Part shown: piece after piece, positions 1 through 5,558 of the stretch
How the letters are laid out: each line of letters starts with the position of its first letter
Numbering within the stretch: the stretch's first letter is position 1
Origin: Caldisericaceae bacterium
GTDB taxonomy: Bacteria; Calditrichota; Calditrichia; Calditrichales; Calditrichaceae
Assembly (NCBI GenBank): GCA_021160885.1
Contig: JAGHBR010000149.1
Coordinates: 1-6,771, forward strand
Length of the DNA: 6,771 bases
Reading direction: 5' to 3'
Notes under the pieces: model-generated
The model's input: only the letters and a program-made list of their open reading frames with translations
What the model was told of the DNA's origin: nothing
Database searches by the model: none
Position numbers and translations under genes: made by a program

Positions 1-17
1 TAACAAGAAGGTTCGTA

Positions 18-2330
18 ATGTTTAAACCTTCTGAAAAATCATTTTCAGTATTGATTGTCTTGTGGCTGGCCATTGTCGCCTGTAGCATCGTTAATTTGCT
101 CCATCGGCCAACCATTGGCTATTATTTGCTTGAAGACGAAAAACCGGTTTTAATTTTGCCTTCGGGCGCCGCTCTAGTTATTGAGTCAGTTGAAGGGCTG
201 CCGGCCAGGAATACGACTTTTGTGCGAATGGCCATTGATAGCAAGCGCATCGGCCAGCATCTCACCATTCGGACGGCCGACCAGCAATTATTAAAAATTC
301 CGTTGATTGCCCAAAATCGTTTAGGCGATTTACTAATCAATTTACTGCCGGCTCTCTTCTTTTTGCTGGTCGGTTTATGGATTCGTAGATCAAAAGCTGC
401 CGCGCCGGAATCCTATTTAATCTGGGCGGCTTATTTGTTTGGTCTGATTATTGCCATCAGTTGGGATGGCATGGGGCATTCGCTGTGTGGCTGGCCGGCG
501 CTGGTCGTATTTTACCTGAGTTATCCGCTGGCCTTTGCCGTGTTCTTTATTTACAGTTTTTATTTTCCCAATCCGTTTTTTGATGAACTAAAATTAAAGA
601 AGATTAAGGTAACGGTTCTGAGCATTGCTTTGCTGATTGGCATCTGTTTATTGGTTTTAGGCCTATGGCGGTATGTTCAGCCTGGCGAACGAAGTTACCT
701 GTTTTACCAGCAATTTTACCGGGCTTTTCGTGTTTTTACACTATTGCTGATTGTGTTCGCCTTTGCCAACATGTTTTACAATTTCAAGAAATCAACCGAC
801 CGGGTGTCAAAATTGCGCTTTTACTGGGTGGCAGGGGGCATGATTTTAGGCAGCTTTCCGTTCATTTTTTTGTGGAGTTTACCACAAATATTTAATCTGC
901 CACCTTTAATTCCGGAATGGTTGTCCGATTTGTTTTTAATTGTGGCGCCGCTTTCCGTGGTTATTGCCATTTTGAAATATCGCCTGTTCGATATTGAAGT
1001 GGTGCTGTCGCGCAGTTTAACCTATCTGTTTACTCTGAGCCTTCTATTGTTAGGTTATGTGCTTTTGGTGGGCGGCCTTTCCTGGCTTGTGTCACAAAAT
1101 TTTACTTTAAATTCACCATTTCTCTCTGTACTGGCTGCTGTTATTGTGGCTCTTTGTTTTAATCCATTACGCAGTCGCGTACAAAAGACGGTAGATCAAA
1201 AGTTTTTCATTATTCGTTATGATCAATTTCGCACCCTGCAACGATTTCTGGATCAATTATCACATTGTTCAACCGTTGAACAGGTTGGACGTTTACTGGA
1301 GCAGTCATTGCAGAGCGTGCTGCCTTTAACCAAAAATCAGTTTGTTTCATGCGCTCAATCTGAAACGCAATCTGGCGGTCAGGCATCTTCAGCAGAAACG
1401 CAAATGCGAATTTTGTTGAACCGTAACCACCTTGCCTATTTTGAAATTGCAACCGGAGAGGTGGTGAATTCATTACCTGAAGATGTATTTGTACAGGTAT
1501 TATTCGGCAAAGACTGGCGCTGGCTTTTGGGCTCTAAGCAGAATGCCACTCGGTTCTGGCGGGAAGACCTTGAATTGATTGAAGAATTTGCCCGCTCTGC
1601 TATGGTTACTTTAGAAAAAATCAGATTTTGGCAACAGGCATTAAAGGAGTCAGCCGAAAAAGAGGCCGCCCGGCAATTAAGTTCCTGGAAAAGTTTGATG
1701 GTCTCTGCCGTGGCGCACAATTTTAACGGACCGTTAAATTCCCTGCTCTGGAAGCTGAATACGCTGAATGCTCAGCAATTCGATCAAAAAAAGGATGAAT
1801 TACAACAGCAGATTGACCGGCTGCAAAACATGGTGCACAGTTTGCTCAACCTGGCGGCTCTGGAATCCGGGCAGTTGCAGCTGCAGTTACAAAGCCTGCT
1901 CCTGGCTCCCATGGTTAAAAAAGTGTCTGATTCCCTGTCCTGGCAACGCAAAGAAAAGAACATTACCCTGCAAATCGAAATTTCTGAAACATTAATGGTT
2001 AAAGCAGATCCGGTGCTGGCCGAGGGCATTATTCAGAACATTCTGGAAAATGCTTTTAAATATTCACCGAGCAATTCGTCAGTCTCGGTTAGGGCTGTAG
2101 CTATAAATGACAAAGTTTGTTTAGACATTTGCGATGAGGGGCCTGGTATTCCTGAAGGACAAAAGCAAATAATATTTACGCCTTTTGCCAGGCAGCACAG
2201 CCAACAAGGACTCCATCTTGGTTTGTACATGTCGCGGCAGTTTGTCCTGGCCATGAATGGAGAACTTGAAATTAAATCCGGAAAGGAAGGAGCCGGAACC
2301 TGCGTGGAAGTGATTTTACCTTCTGCCTGA
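18..2330 (+). CDS. Multi-pass membrane sensor histidine kinase
   Basis: This 770-residue inner-membrane kinase should autophosphorylate on His and pass the phosphate to the regulator encoded 120 bp downstream. Residues 10-28 form a first membrane helix. Residues about 30-100 are probably extracytoplasmic and faintly PDZ-like. About nine further hydrophobic helices follow between residues 105 and 381. The stretch around KYRLFDIEVVLSRSLTY (320-336) and FNPLRSRVQKTVDQKFF (381-397) is typical of ComP-like multi-pass sensors. Residues about 400-535 look like a degenerate GAF-type domain, followed by a short coiled coil. The catalytic core has an H-box at AHNFNGPLN (phospho-acceptor His567), an N-box at QNILENAFKYSP (Asn674/Asn678), a G1 box DEGPGIP (706-712), an F-box-like IFTPFAR and a G2 box GLHLGL (731-736). 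The ATG is preceded by AAGAAGG at 5-11 with 6-nt spacing. The H-box lacks the usual acidic residue after His. The kinase assignment is firm; the ligand is unknown. Confidence 0.93.
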   Translation: MFKPSEKSFSVLIVLWLAIVACSIVNLLHRPTIGYYLLEDEKPVLILPSGAALVIESVEGLPARNTTFVRMAIDSKRIGQHLTIRTADQQLLKIPLIAQNRLGDLLINLLPALFFLLVGLWIRRSKAAAPESYLIWAAYLFGLIIAISWDGMGHSLCGWPALVVFYLSYPLAFAVFFIYSFYFPNPFFDELKLKKIKVTVLSIALLIGICLLVLGLWRYVQPGERSYLFYQQFYRAFRVFTLLLIVFAFANMFYNFKKSTDRVSKLRFYWVAGGMILGSFPFIFLWSLPQIFNLPPLIPEWLSDLFLIVAPLSVVIAILKYRLFDIEVVLSRSLTYLFTLSLLLLGYVLLVGGLSWLVSQNFTLNSPFLSVLAAVIVALCFNPLRSRVQKTVDQKFFIIRYDQFRTLQRFLDQLSHCSTVEQVGRLLEQSLQSVLPLTKNQFVSCAQSETQSGGQASSAETQMRILLNRNHLAYFEIATGEVVNSLPEDVFVQVLFGKDWRWLLGSKQNATRFWREDLELIEEFARSAMVTLEKIRFWQQALKESAEKEAARQLSSWKSLMVSAVAHNFNGPLNSLLWKLNTLNAQQFDQKKDELQQQIDRLQNMVHSLLNLAALESGQLQLQLQSLLLAPMVKKVSDSLSWQRKEKNITLQIEISETLMVKADPVLAEGIIQNILENAFKYSPSNSSVSVRAVAINDKVCLDICDEGPGIPEGQKQIIFTPFARQHSQQGLHLGLYMSRQFVLAMNGELEIKSGKEGAGTCVEVILPSA

Positions 2331-2397
2331 CAGAAAAAAACGGAGGGGCAGCTCTTCAGAGCGGAGTAAAAAGATAACTTGTTTTAAAGATGATTTA

Positions 2398-2421
2398 GCG
2401 CTTTTTTATTGATTAAAGCGC
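2398..2421. repeat. Inverted repeat between kinase and regulator genes
   Basis: GCGCTTT (2398-2404) and AAAGCGC (2415-2421) form a perfect 7-bp dyad with a 10-nt AT-rich loop, ending 29 nt before the regulator's start codon. No T-run follows on the + strand, so it is a poor terminator. It could be an operator or a leader hairpin that tunes expression of the regulator relative to the kinase. The rest of the 120-bp gap shows only a small GCTCT/AGAGC hairpin (2351-2362) and no convincing promoter. Confidence 0.4.
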
Positions 2422-2450
2422 CTGAACAAAAATAACCGATAGGCACCATC

Positions 2451-3818
2451 ATGAAAAGCAAAATTTACTTGATTGATGACGATATCTCTTTTAGTAAGGA
2501 TTTGGCATCCTTTTTACAACAACTAAATTTCGACACGCAACAGGCTTTTTCGTTGAAAGAGGCCGAATCCGGAATTTTGGATTTTCAGCCCGATATTTTA
2601 TTGCTGGATGTGCAATTGCCGGATGGAAATGGCGTTGACTTTCTTGATTTTGTAAAGCAACATTTACCAGGCTTAATCGTGGTAATGCTTAGCGGGTATG
2701 GTTCCATTTCAATAGCCATCCAGGCCATTAAAAAAGGCGCGGAAGATTTTTTAAGCAAACCGATTAATCCCGAACATCTGAAAATCTATTTAGAGAAACT
2801 CATTGAGCGCAAGCAGTTAAAAAACATTTTGCGCCTGCGCGAGTTAGAAGAACGAGGCCAAATGTTTATCGGCCCCAGCCCGCAGATTAAAACCTTGCTC
2901 GAACAGGCCCGCACCGCTGCCCGCAGTGAGGCCATCGTTTTATTGCAGGGCGAAACAGGCACTGGTAAGCAGTTGCTGGCCCGCTACATCCACGAACAAA
3001 GCCCGCGGTCTGCCGGCCCCTTTGTTTACGTAAACTGCGCTACCTTAAGTGAAACTTTAATAGAAAGCGACTTGTTCGGCCATGAAAAAGGCGCCTTTAC
3101 CGGCGCTCACCAGATGAAGCAAGGGCGCGTGGAACTGGCGCATGGCGGTACCTTATTCATGGATGAAATTGCCGAGCTGCCGGTGAATCTTCAGGCTAAA
3201 CTGCTGCATTTTATCGAATATGGTCAATTTCAAAGAGTGGGCGGCAGCAATATGTTAAAATCTAATGCCCGGGTGATTTGTGCTACCAACAAAGACCTGG
3301 AAACCATGGTGCAACAGCAGCGTTTTCGCCAGGATCTGTTTTTCCGCATTAACATCATTACCTTGCGTATTCCGCCATTGCGTGAACGTCCGGAAGACAT
3401 TTTGCCCTTTGTGGAATTTTTCCTGGAAAAATTTGCCAGCGATTTAAAAAAAACTAAACCAGAACTTTCGGACGCCTTAAAGCAAAAACTCAAAAGCTAT
3501 TACTGGCCGGGCAACATTCGCGAATTGCGCAATGCCATTGAGAGAGCCGTAATACTGGCTGAAAAACCGATTTTAAGTGAAAAAGATTTTTCTTTTTTGC
3601 AGGCTCCGACCATTGTTGACAATCAATCTTTATTCAGCCCCAGACCGCTCAGTGAAGCGATCAACGCTTTCAAAAAGGAATATTTACGTCAGGTTTTAAA
3701 ACATACAGCTGGCAACCAGACTCAAGCGGCAAAAATTTTGCAGATTCAAAGAACCTATTTAAATCGCCTGCTGCAAGATTTGAAGGTGGAAGATAAACCT
3801 GGTGATCAGACCGTGTAA
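2451..3818 (+). CDS. NtrC-family sigma-54-dependent response regulator
   Basis: This 455-residue cytoplasmic transcription activator has the standard three-part structure. The receiver (about 1-120) has the acidic pocket Asp9-Asp11, phospho-acceptor Asp53 in LLDVQLPDG, Ser81 and Lys103 in SKP. The AAA+ sigma-54 interaction domain (about 138-370) has Walker A GETGTGKQ (167-174), the sigma-54-contacting GAFTGA loop (214-219), Walker B GGTLFMDE (232-239), arginine fingers in FRQDLFFR (292-299) and WPGNIRELRN (352-361). The C-terminal Fis-type helix-turn-helix is seen in GNQTQAAKILQIQRTYLNRL (421-440). All catalytic residues are intact, so it should hydrolyse ATP to open sigma-54 holoenzyme promoters once phosphorylated. 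The ATG has only a weak AGG (2441-2443) at 7-nt spacing, so translation may be modest. Position after the kinase makes that its likely phosphodonor. Target promoters cannot be read from the window. Confidence 0.96.
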   Translation: MKSKIYLIDDDISFSKDLASFLQQLNFDTQQAFSLKEAESGILDFQPDILLLDVQLPDGNGVDFLDFVKQHLPGLIVVMLSGYGSISIAIQAIKKGAEDFLSKPINPEHLKIYLEKLIERKQLKNILRLRELEERGQMFIGPSPQIKTLLEQARTAARSEAIVLLQGETGTGKQLLARYIHEQSPRSAGPFVYVNCATLSETLIESDLFGHEKGAFTGAHQMKQGRVELAHGGTLFMDEIAELPVNLQAKLLHFIEYGQFQRVGGSNMLKSNARVICATNKDLETMVQQQRFRQDLFFRINIITLRIPPLRERPEDILPFVEFFLEKFASDLKKTKPELSDALKQKLKSYYWPGNIRELRNAIERAVILAEKPILSEKDFSFLQAPTIVDNQSLFSPRPLSEAINAFKKEYLRQVLKHTAGNQTQAAKILQIQRTYLNRLLQDLKVEDKPGDQTV

Positions 3819-3830
3819 AAATGCCAGCTT

Positions 3831-3842
3831 GCTGCCGGCAGC
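3831..3842. promoter_or_regulatory. 12-bp perfect palindrome upstream of the namZ-like gene
   Basis: GCTGCCGGCAGC is a perfect 12-bp palindrome lying 12 nt after the regulator stop codon and 59 nt before the next start codon. It is GC-rich within an AT-rich gap and has no following T-run, so it is not an intrinsic terminator. A dimeric regulator operator is possible, including a site for the Fis-type HTH of the adjacent regulator. That function is inference. Confidence 0.35.
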
Positions 3843-3849
3843 CACGGCC

Positions 3850-3878
3850 TTCATCGAACAGAGTGCAATAAATAAAAT
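3850..3878 (+). promoter_or_regulatory. Weak sigma-70-like promoter candidate for the namZ-like gene
   Basis: TTCATC (3850-3855) and TAAAAT (3873-3878) are separated by 17 nt. The -10 matches the consensus at 5 of 6 positions but the -35 at only 3 of 6. Transcription would begin only a few bases before the Shine-Dalgarno sequence, giving a very short leader. Read-through from the regulator gene is an equally good explanation for expression. Confidence 0.2.
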
Positions 3879-3887
3879 TATTGAATC

Positions 3888-3892
3888 AGGAG
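3888..3892 (+). promoter_or_regulatory. Shine-Dalgarno site that fixes the namZ-like start
   Basis: AGGAG sits 9 nt upstream of ATG 3902. An in-frame TTG at 3881 would lengthen the protein by 7 residues, but it lies upstream of this site and would place AGGAG inside the coding sequence. ATG 3902 is therefore preferred. Confidence 0.75.
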
Positions 3893-3901
3893 AAAAACAA
3901 C

Positions 3902-5080
3902 ATGACCTTAACAGGACTGGATCGTTTAGTCAGAGAAGAATTTACAATCCTCAAAGGGAAGAGGGTTGGTCTGCTGTGTAACCAGGCTTCAATTAGCGCA
4001 GATTATCATCATGCCATTGAATTGTTCTTCGATGCCCATCAAAAAGGACTGTTTGAGCTAAAAGCCCTGTTCGGACCGCAGCATGGTTTGTTCGGGCACA
4101 CGCAGGACAATATGATCGAGTGGGAAGGCTACAAAGACCCTTACACCGGCGCCATGGTGTACTCGCTTTATGGCAAGCATCGTAAACCGACGCCTGATAT
4201 GTTAAAAGAGCTTGATGTGCTGGTGGTAGACCTGCAAGATGTAGGCGCCCGTTACTACACATTCATCTGGACGATGGCCCTGAGCATGGAAGCCTGTGTG
4301 GAGAATGCGCTATCCATGGTCGTGCTGGACAGGCCTAATCCCATCGGAGGAACACAGGTAGAAGGCCCCTGGCTGCAGCCGCAATTCAGAAGCTTTGTCG
4401 GTTGGCATCCTTTGCCGGTGCGTCATGGTTTAACCATTGGCGAAATAGCCCTCTATTTTAAGCAAAAATTTTACCCAAAATTGGAATTGCTTGTGGTGAA
4501 CATGGAAAACTGGCGACGATTTCTGTATTTTGATCAATGTGCTTTGCCCTGGGGCATGCCGTCGCCTAATATGCCTTTTGTCAGTACGGCAATGGTTTAT
4601 CCCGGTCTGTGCCTTTTAGAAGCTACTAATCTTTCCGAAGGACGCGGCACGACCCGGCCTTTTGAAATTTTTGGCGCGCCCCGGATGGATCACTGGACAT
4701 TAGCCCGGGCGCTTAATGCCTATCAGCTGCCTGGTGTTTATTTCAGGCCTCTGGAGTTTCAGCCGACGTTTAACAAATACGCTGGTCAAATCTGTAAAGG
4801 TTGTTTTATTCATGTTACCAATCGGCAAACCTTTAAGCCCTTTTTAACCGGCCTGGCCATCTTGCGTGAAACCCTTCATCTTTATCGGGCAGCGTTTGAA
4901 TGGAAAAATCCACCCTATGAGTACGAATACCAGAAAATGCCTTTTGATATTCTGGTGGGCAACAACTGGCTGCGTCCGGCTCTGGAAAAGGGCGTTCCGT
5001 TGGCAGAACTTGAAAGGCTCTGGGAGCAGGAATCGGAAACGCATCTCAAGGGACTTCAATCGTTTTATCTTTATCAATAA
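3902..5080 (+). CDS. DUF1343 / NamZ-like protein (exo-beta-N-acetylmuramidase superfamily)
   Basis: The 392-residue product matches the DUF1343 family along its full length. That family includes NamZ, which removes terminal MurNAc from peptidoglycan fragments. Recognisable blocks are GKRVGLLCNQAS (19-30), FGPQHGLFG (57-65), YSLYGKHRKPTPDML (87-101), DVLVVDLQDVGARYYTF (105-121), LDRPNPIGG (142-150), HPLPVRHGLTIGE (169-181), PWGMPSPNMP (216-225), YPGLCLLEATN (233-243), SEGRGTTRPFE (245-255) and the C-terminal PPYEYEY (337-343). Two points are unusual. There is no signal peptide or lipobox, so a cytoplasmic location is predicted although characterised NamZ enzymes are exported. The conserved catalytic Glu of the PEHG motif is Gln60 here. 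Family membership is very secure. Hydrolase activity and substrate are uncertain, so no gene symbol is given. It follows the regulator by 83 bp and may be read with it. Confidence 0.9.
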   Translation: MTLTGLDRLVREEFTILKGKRVGLLCNQASISADYHHAIELFFDAHQKGLFELKALFGPQHGLFGHTQDNMIEWEGYKDPYTGAMVYSLYGKHRKPTPDMLKELDVLVVDLQDVGARYYTFIWTMALSMEACVENALSMVVLDRPNPIGGTQVEGPWLQPQFRSFVGWHPLPVRHGLTIGEIALYFKQKFYPKLELLVVNMENWRRFLYFDQCALPWGMPSPNMPFVSTAMVYPGLCLLEATNLSEGRGTTRPFEIFGAPRMDHWTLARALNAYQLPGVYFRPLEFQPTFNKYAGQICKGCFIHVTNRQTFKPFLTGLAILRETLHLYRAAFEWKNPPYEYEYQKMPFDILVGNNWLRPALEKGVPLAELERLWEQESETHLKGLQSFYLYQ

Positions 5081-5187
5081 GAAACCTTTGAAAAAAATAT
5101 CAAGAATGTCATCCCCGCGCAAGCGGGAATACCTAAGTTGACAGTTTTGGAGAATCACCGATTTTTTCAAAGGTTCCAATAAAGATA
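5066..5187. repeat. Long-range inverted repeat across the namZ-like stop codon
   Basis: AACCTTTGAAAAAA (5083-5096) is the perfect reverse complement of TTTTTTCAAAGGTT (5162-5175), giving a 14-bp stem. Outside it TATCTTTAT (5066-5074) pairs with ATAAAGATA (5179-5187), separated from the inner stem by an asymmetric internal loop. The outer left arm lies inside the last codons of the namZ-like gene. The 65-nt interior carries its own GC-rich hairpin. The structure could protect or terminate the transcript, or represent the ends of a small inserted element. Confidence 0.6.
5111..5130. repeat. REP/dRS3-like palindromic hairpin
   Basis: ATcCCCGC (5111-5118), a GCAA tetraloop (5119-5122) and GCGGGaAT (5123-5130) form a stem with one C/A mismatch, preceded by GTC. 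This closely resembles the dispersed GTCAT-CCCGC-GCAA-GCGGG-AT family seen in the intergenic DNA of many bacteria. GCAA is a GNRA tetraloop, so the RNA hairpin should be stable. Confidence 0.6.
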
Positions 5188-5290
5188 GAAAAACCAGAAT
5201 GTCAAATTAGGACCGGGGTTAATATAGGTCGGGGATATTTTGAAATAAAAAGATGGGTAGACCTTTCAGAATCAGCGAGCTTTGGAGAGG

Positions 5291-5306
5291 AAGCGTTTTA
5301 ACGCTT
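5291..5306. repeat. AAGCGTTTTAACGCTT palindrome
   Basis: This is a perfect 16-bp dyad (AAGCGT, TTTA, ACGCTT as a hairpin). The left arm with one added base, GAAGCGT (5290-5296), can also pair with ACGCTTC (5312-5318), so two alternative hairpins compete. Its core GCGTTTTAACGC recurs at 5504-5515. Confidence 0.5.
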
Positions 5307-5461
5307 TTGGGACGCTTCGTAAAAGAATGACGCAACTAATGTTTTTGATGGCTATGAAATCAGCGTAATTTTTAATCCGTGCGGAACGACGAATGATAGT
5401 TTTTAGTGGTCGGCAAAAGTTAGAAAAATTATTTTCAATTTGGTGTTAAAGAACCAATGCT

Positions 5462-5473
5462 TTTTTTCAAAGG
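5462..5473. repeat. Third copy of the CCTTTGAAAAAA word
   Basis: TTTTTTCAAAGG is identical to 5162-5173, exactly 300 bp upstream, and is the reverse complement of 5085-5096. Together they could be terminal inverted repeats of a roughly 389-bp non-coding element, although no target-site duplication was recognised and A/T-rich words recur more easily by chance. Confidence 0.35.
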
Positions 5474-5495
5474 GTAAAAGCTACGAGCAAAGGCA

Positions 5496-5522
5496 AGCCA
5501 AAGGCGTTTTAACGCCTTGGCT
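5496..5522 (+). promoter_or_regulatory. Strong hairpin in the SDR leader or promoter region
   Basis: AGCC plus AAGGCGTT (5496-5508, with one bulged A) pairs with AACGCCTTGGCT (5511-5522), giving about 12 bp with a tight loop. It ends 36 nt before the SDR start codon. The direct repeat CAAAGGC occurs at 5488-5494 and 5499-5505, one helical turn apart. No U-tract follows, an A-run does, so it is not a + strand terminator. An operator or leader-RNA role is possible. Confidence 0.45.
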
Positions 5523-5531
5523 GAATTCAGC
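5520..5531. promoter_or_regulatory. 12-bp palindrome overlapping the leader hairpin
   Basis: GCTGAATTCAGC is a perfect palindrome. Its first three bases are also the last three bases of the hairpin arm ending at 5522, so in RNA the two structures would compete. It lies 27 nt before the SDR start codon, a reasonable location for a dimeric repressor site. Confidence 0.35.
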
Positions 5532-5558
5532 TTGAAAAAAAAAATTTGAAAGGAAATC

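Larger units (their letters stand above)
5081..5558. other. 478-bp repeat-rich non-coding region
   Basis: No reading frame on either strand in this gap resembles a protein. It holds the inverted repeat ending at 5187, a REP/dRS3-like hairpin (5111-5130), a third copy of TTTTTTCAAAGG (5462-5473), two dyads sharing the core GCGTTTTAACGC (5293-5304 and 5504-5515), and words resembling common dispersed intergenic repeats: AGAATGAC (5324-5331), ATCAGCGTAAT (5359-5369), AATCCGTGCGG (5374-5384) and TAGTGGTCGG (5404-5413). It must also contain the promoter of the downstream SDR gene, which was not recognised. The repeat-family resemblance is from memory and not a search. Confidence 0.6.

Noticed and set aside
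1..3. TAA at the window edge as the stop codon of an upstream gene.
   Set aside because: Only three bases are available, so no upstream reading frame can be supported.
2398..2421. The GCGCTTT/AAAGCGC hairpin as a terminator separating kinase and regulator.
   Set aside because: No U-tract follows on the + strand and the stem is only 7 bp with a 10-nt loop; the two genes form an obvious functional pair.
3881..3901. TTG 3881 as the start of the namZ-like gene.
   Set aside because: The AGGAG ribosome-binding site at 3888-3892 lies downstream of it and is properly placed for ATG 3902; the extra residues are not part of the family domain.
4844..5179. A 111-codon open frame on the minus strand overlapping the end of the namZ-like gene.
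   Set aside because: It runs antisense to a well-conserved gene and into the inverted-repeat region, shows no recognisable domain, and is explained as a shadow frame.
5138..5205. TTGACA boxes at 5138-5143 (+) and 5200-5205 (-) as promoters.
   Set aside because: Neither has a convincing -10 at 16-18 nt, and the minus-strand one would transcribe antisense into the namZ-like gene with no target.
5440..5467. A TTGGT/ACCAA hairpin followed by seven T residues as a terminator.
   Set aside because: The stem is only 5 bp with an 8-nt loop and there is no gene directly upstream; the T-run is better explained as part of the repeated TTTTTTCAAAGG word.
2331..5558. Sigma-54 promoters (GG-N10-GC) in the intergenic gaps.
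   Set aside because: Each candidate examined by eye had the wrong GG-to-GC spacing, for example GGCTATGAAATCAGC near 5350, which is one base too long.
5081..5558. A CRISPR array or attC-type array in the repeat-rich gap.
   Set aside because: The repeats are of different kinds and orientations, with no regular repeat-spacer unit and no cas genes or intact integrase.
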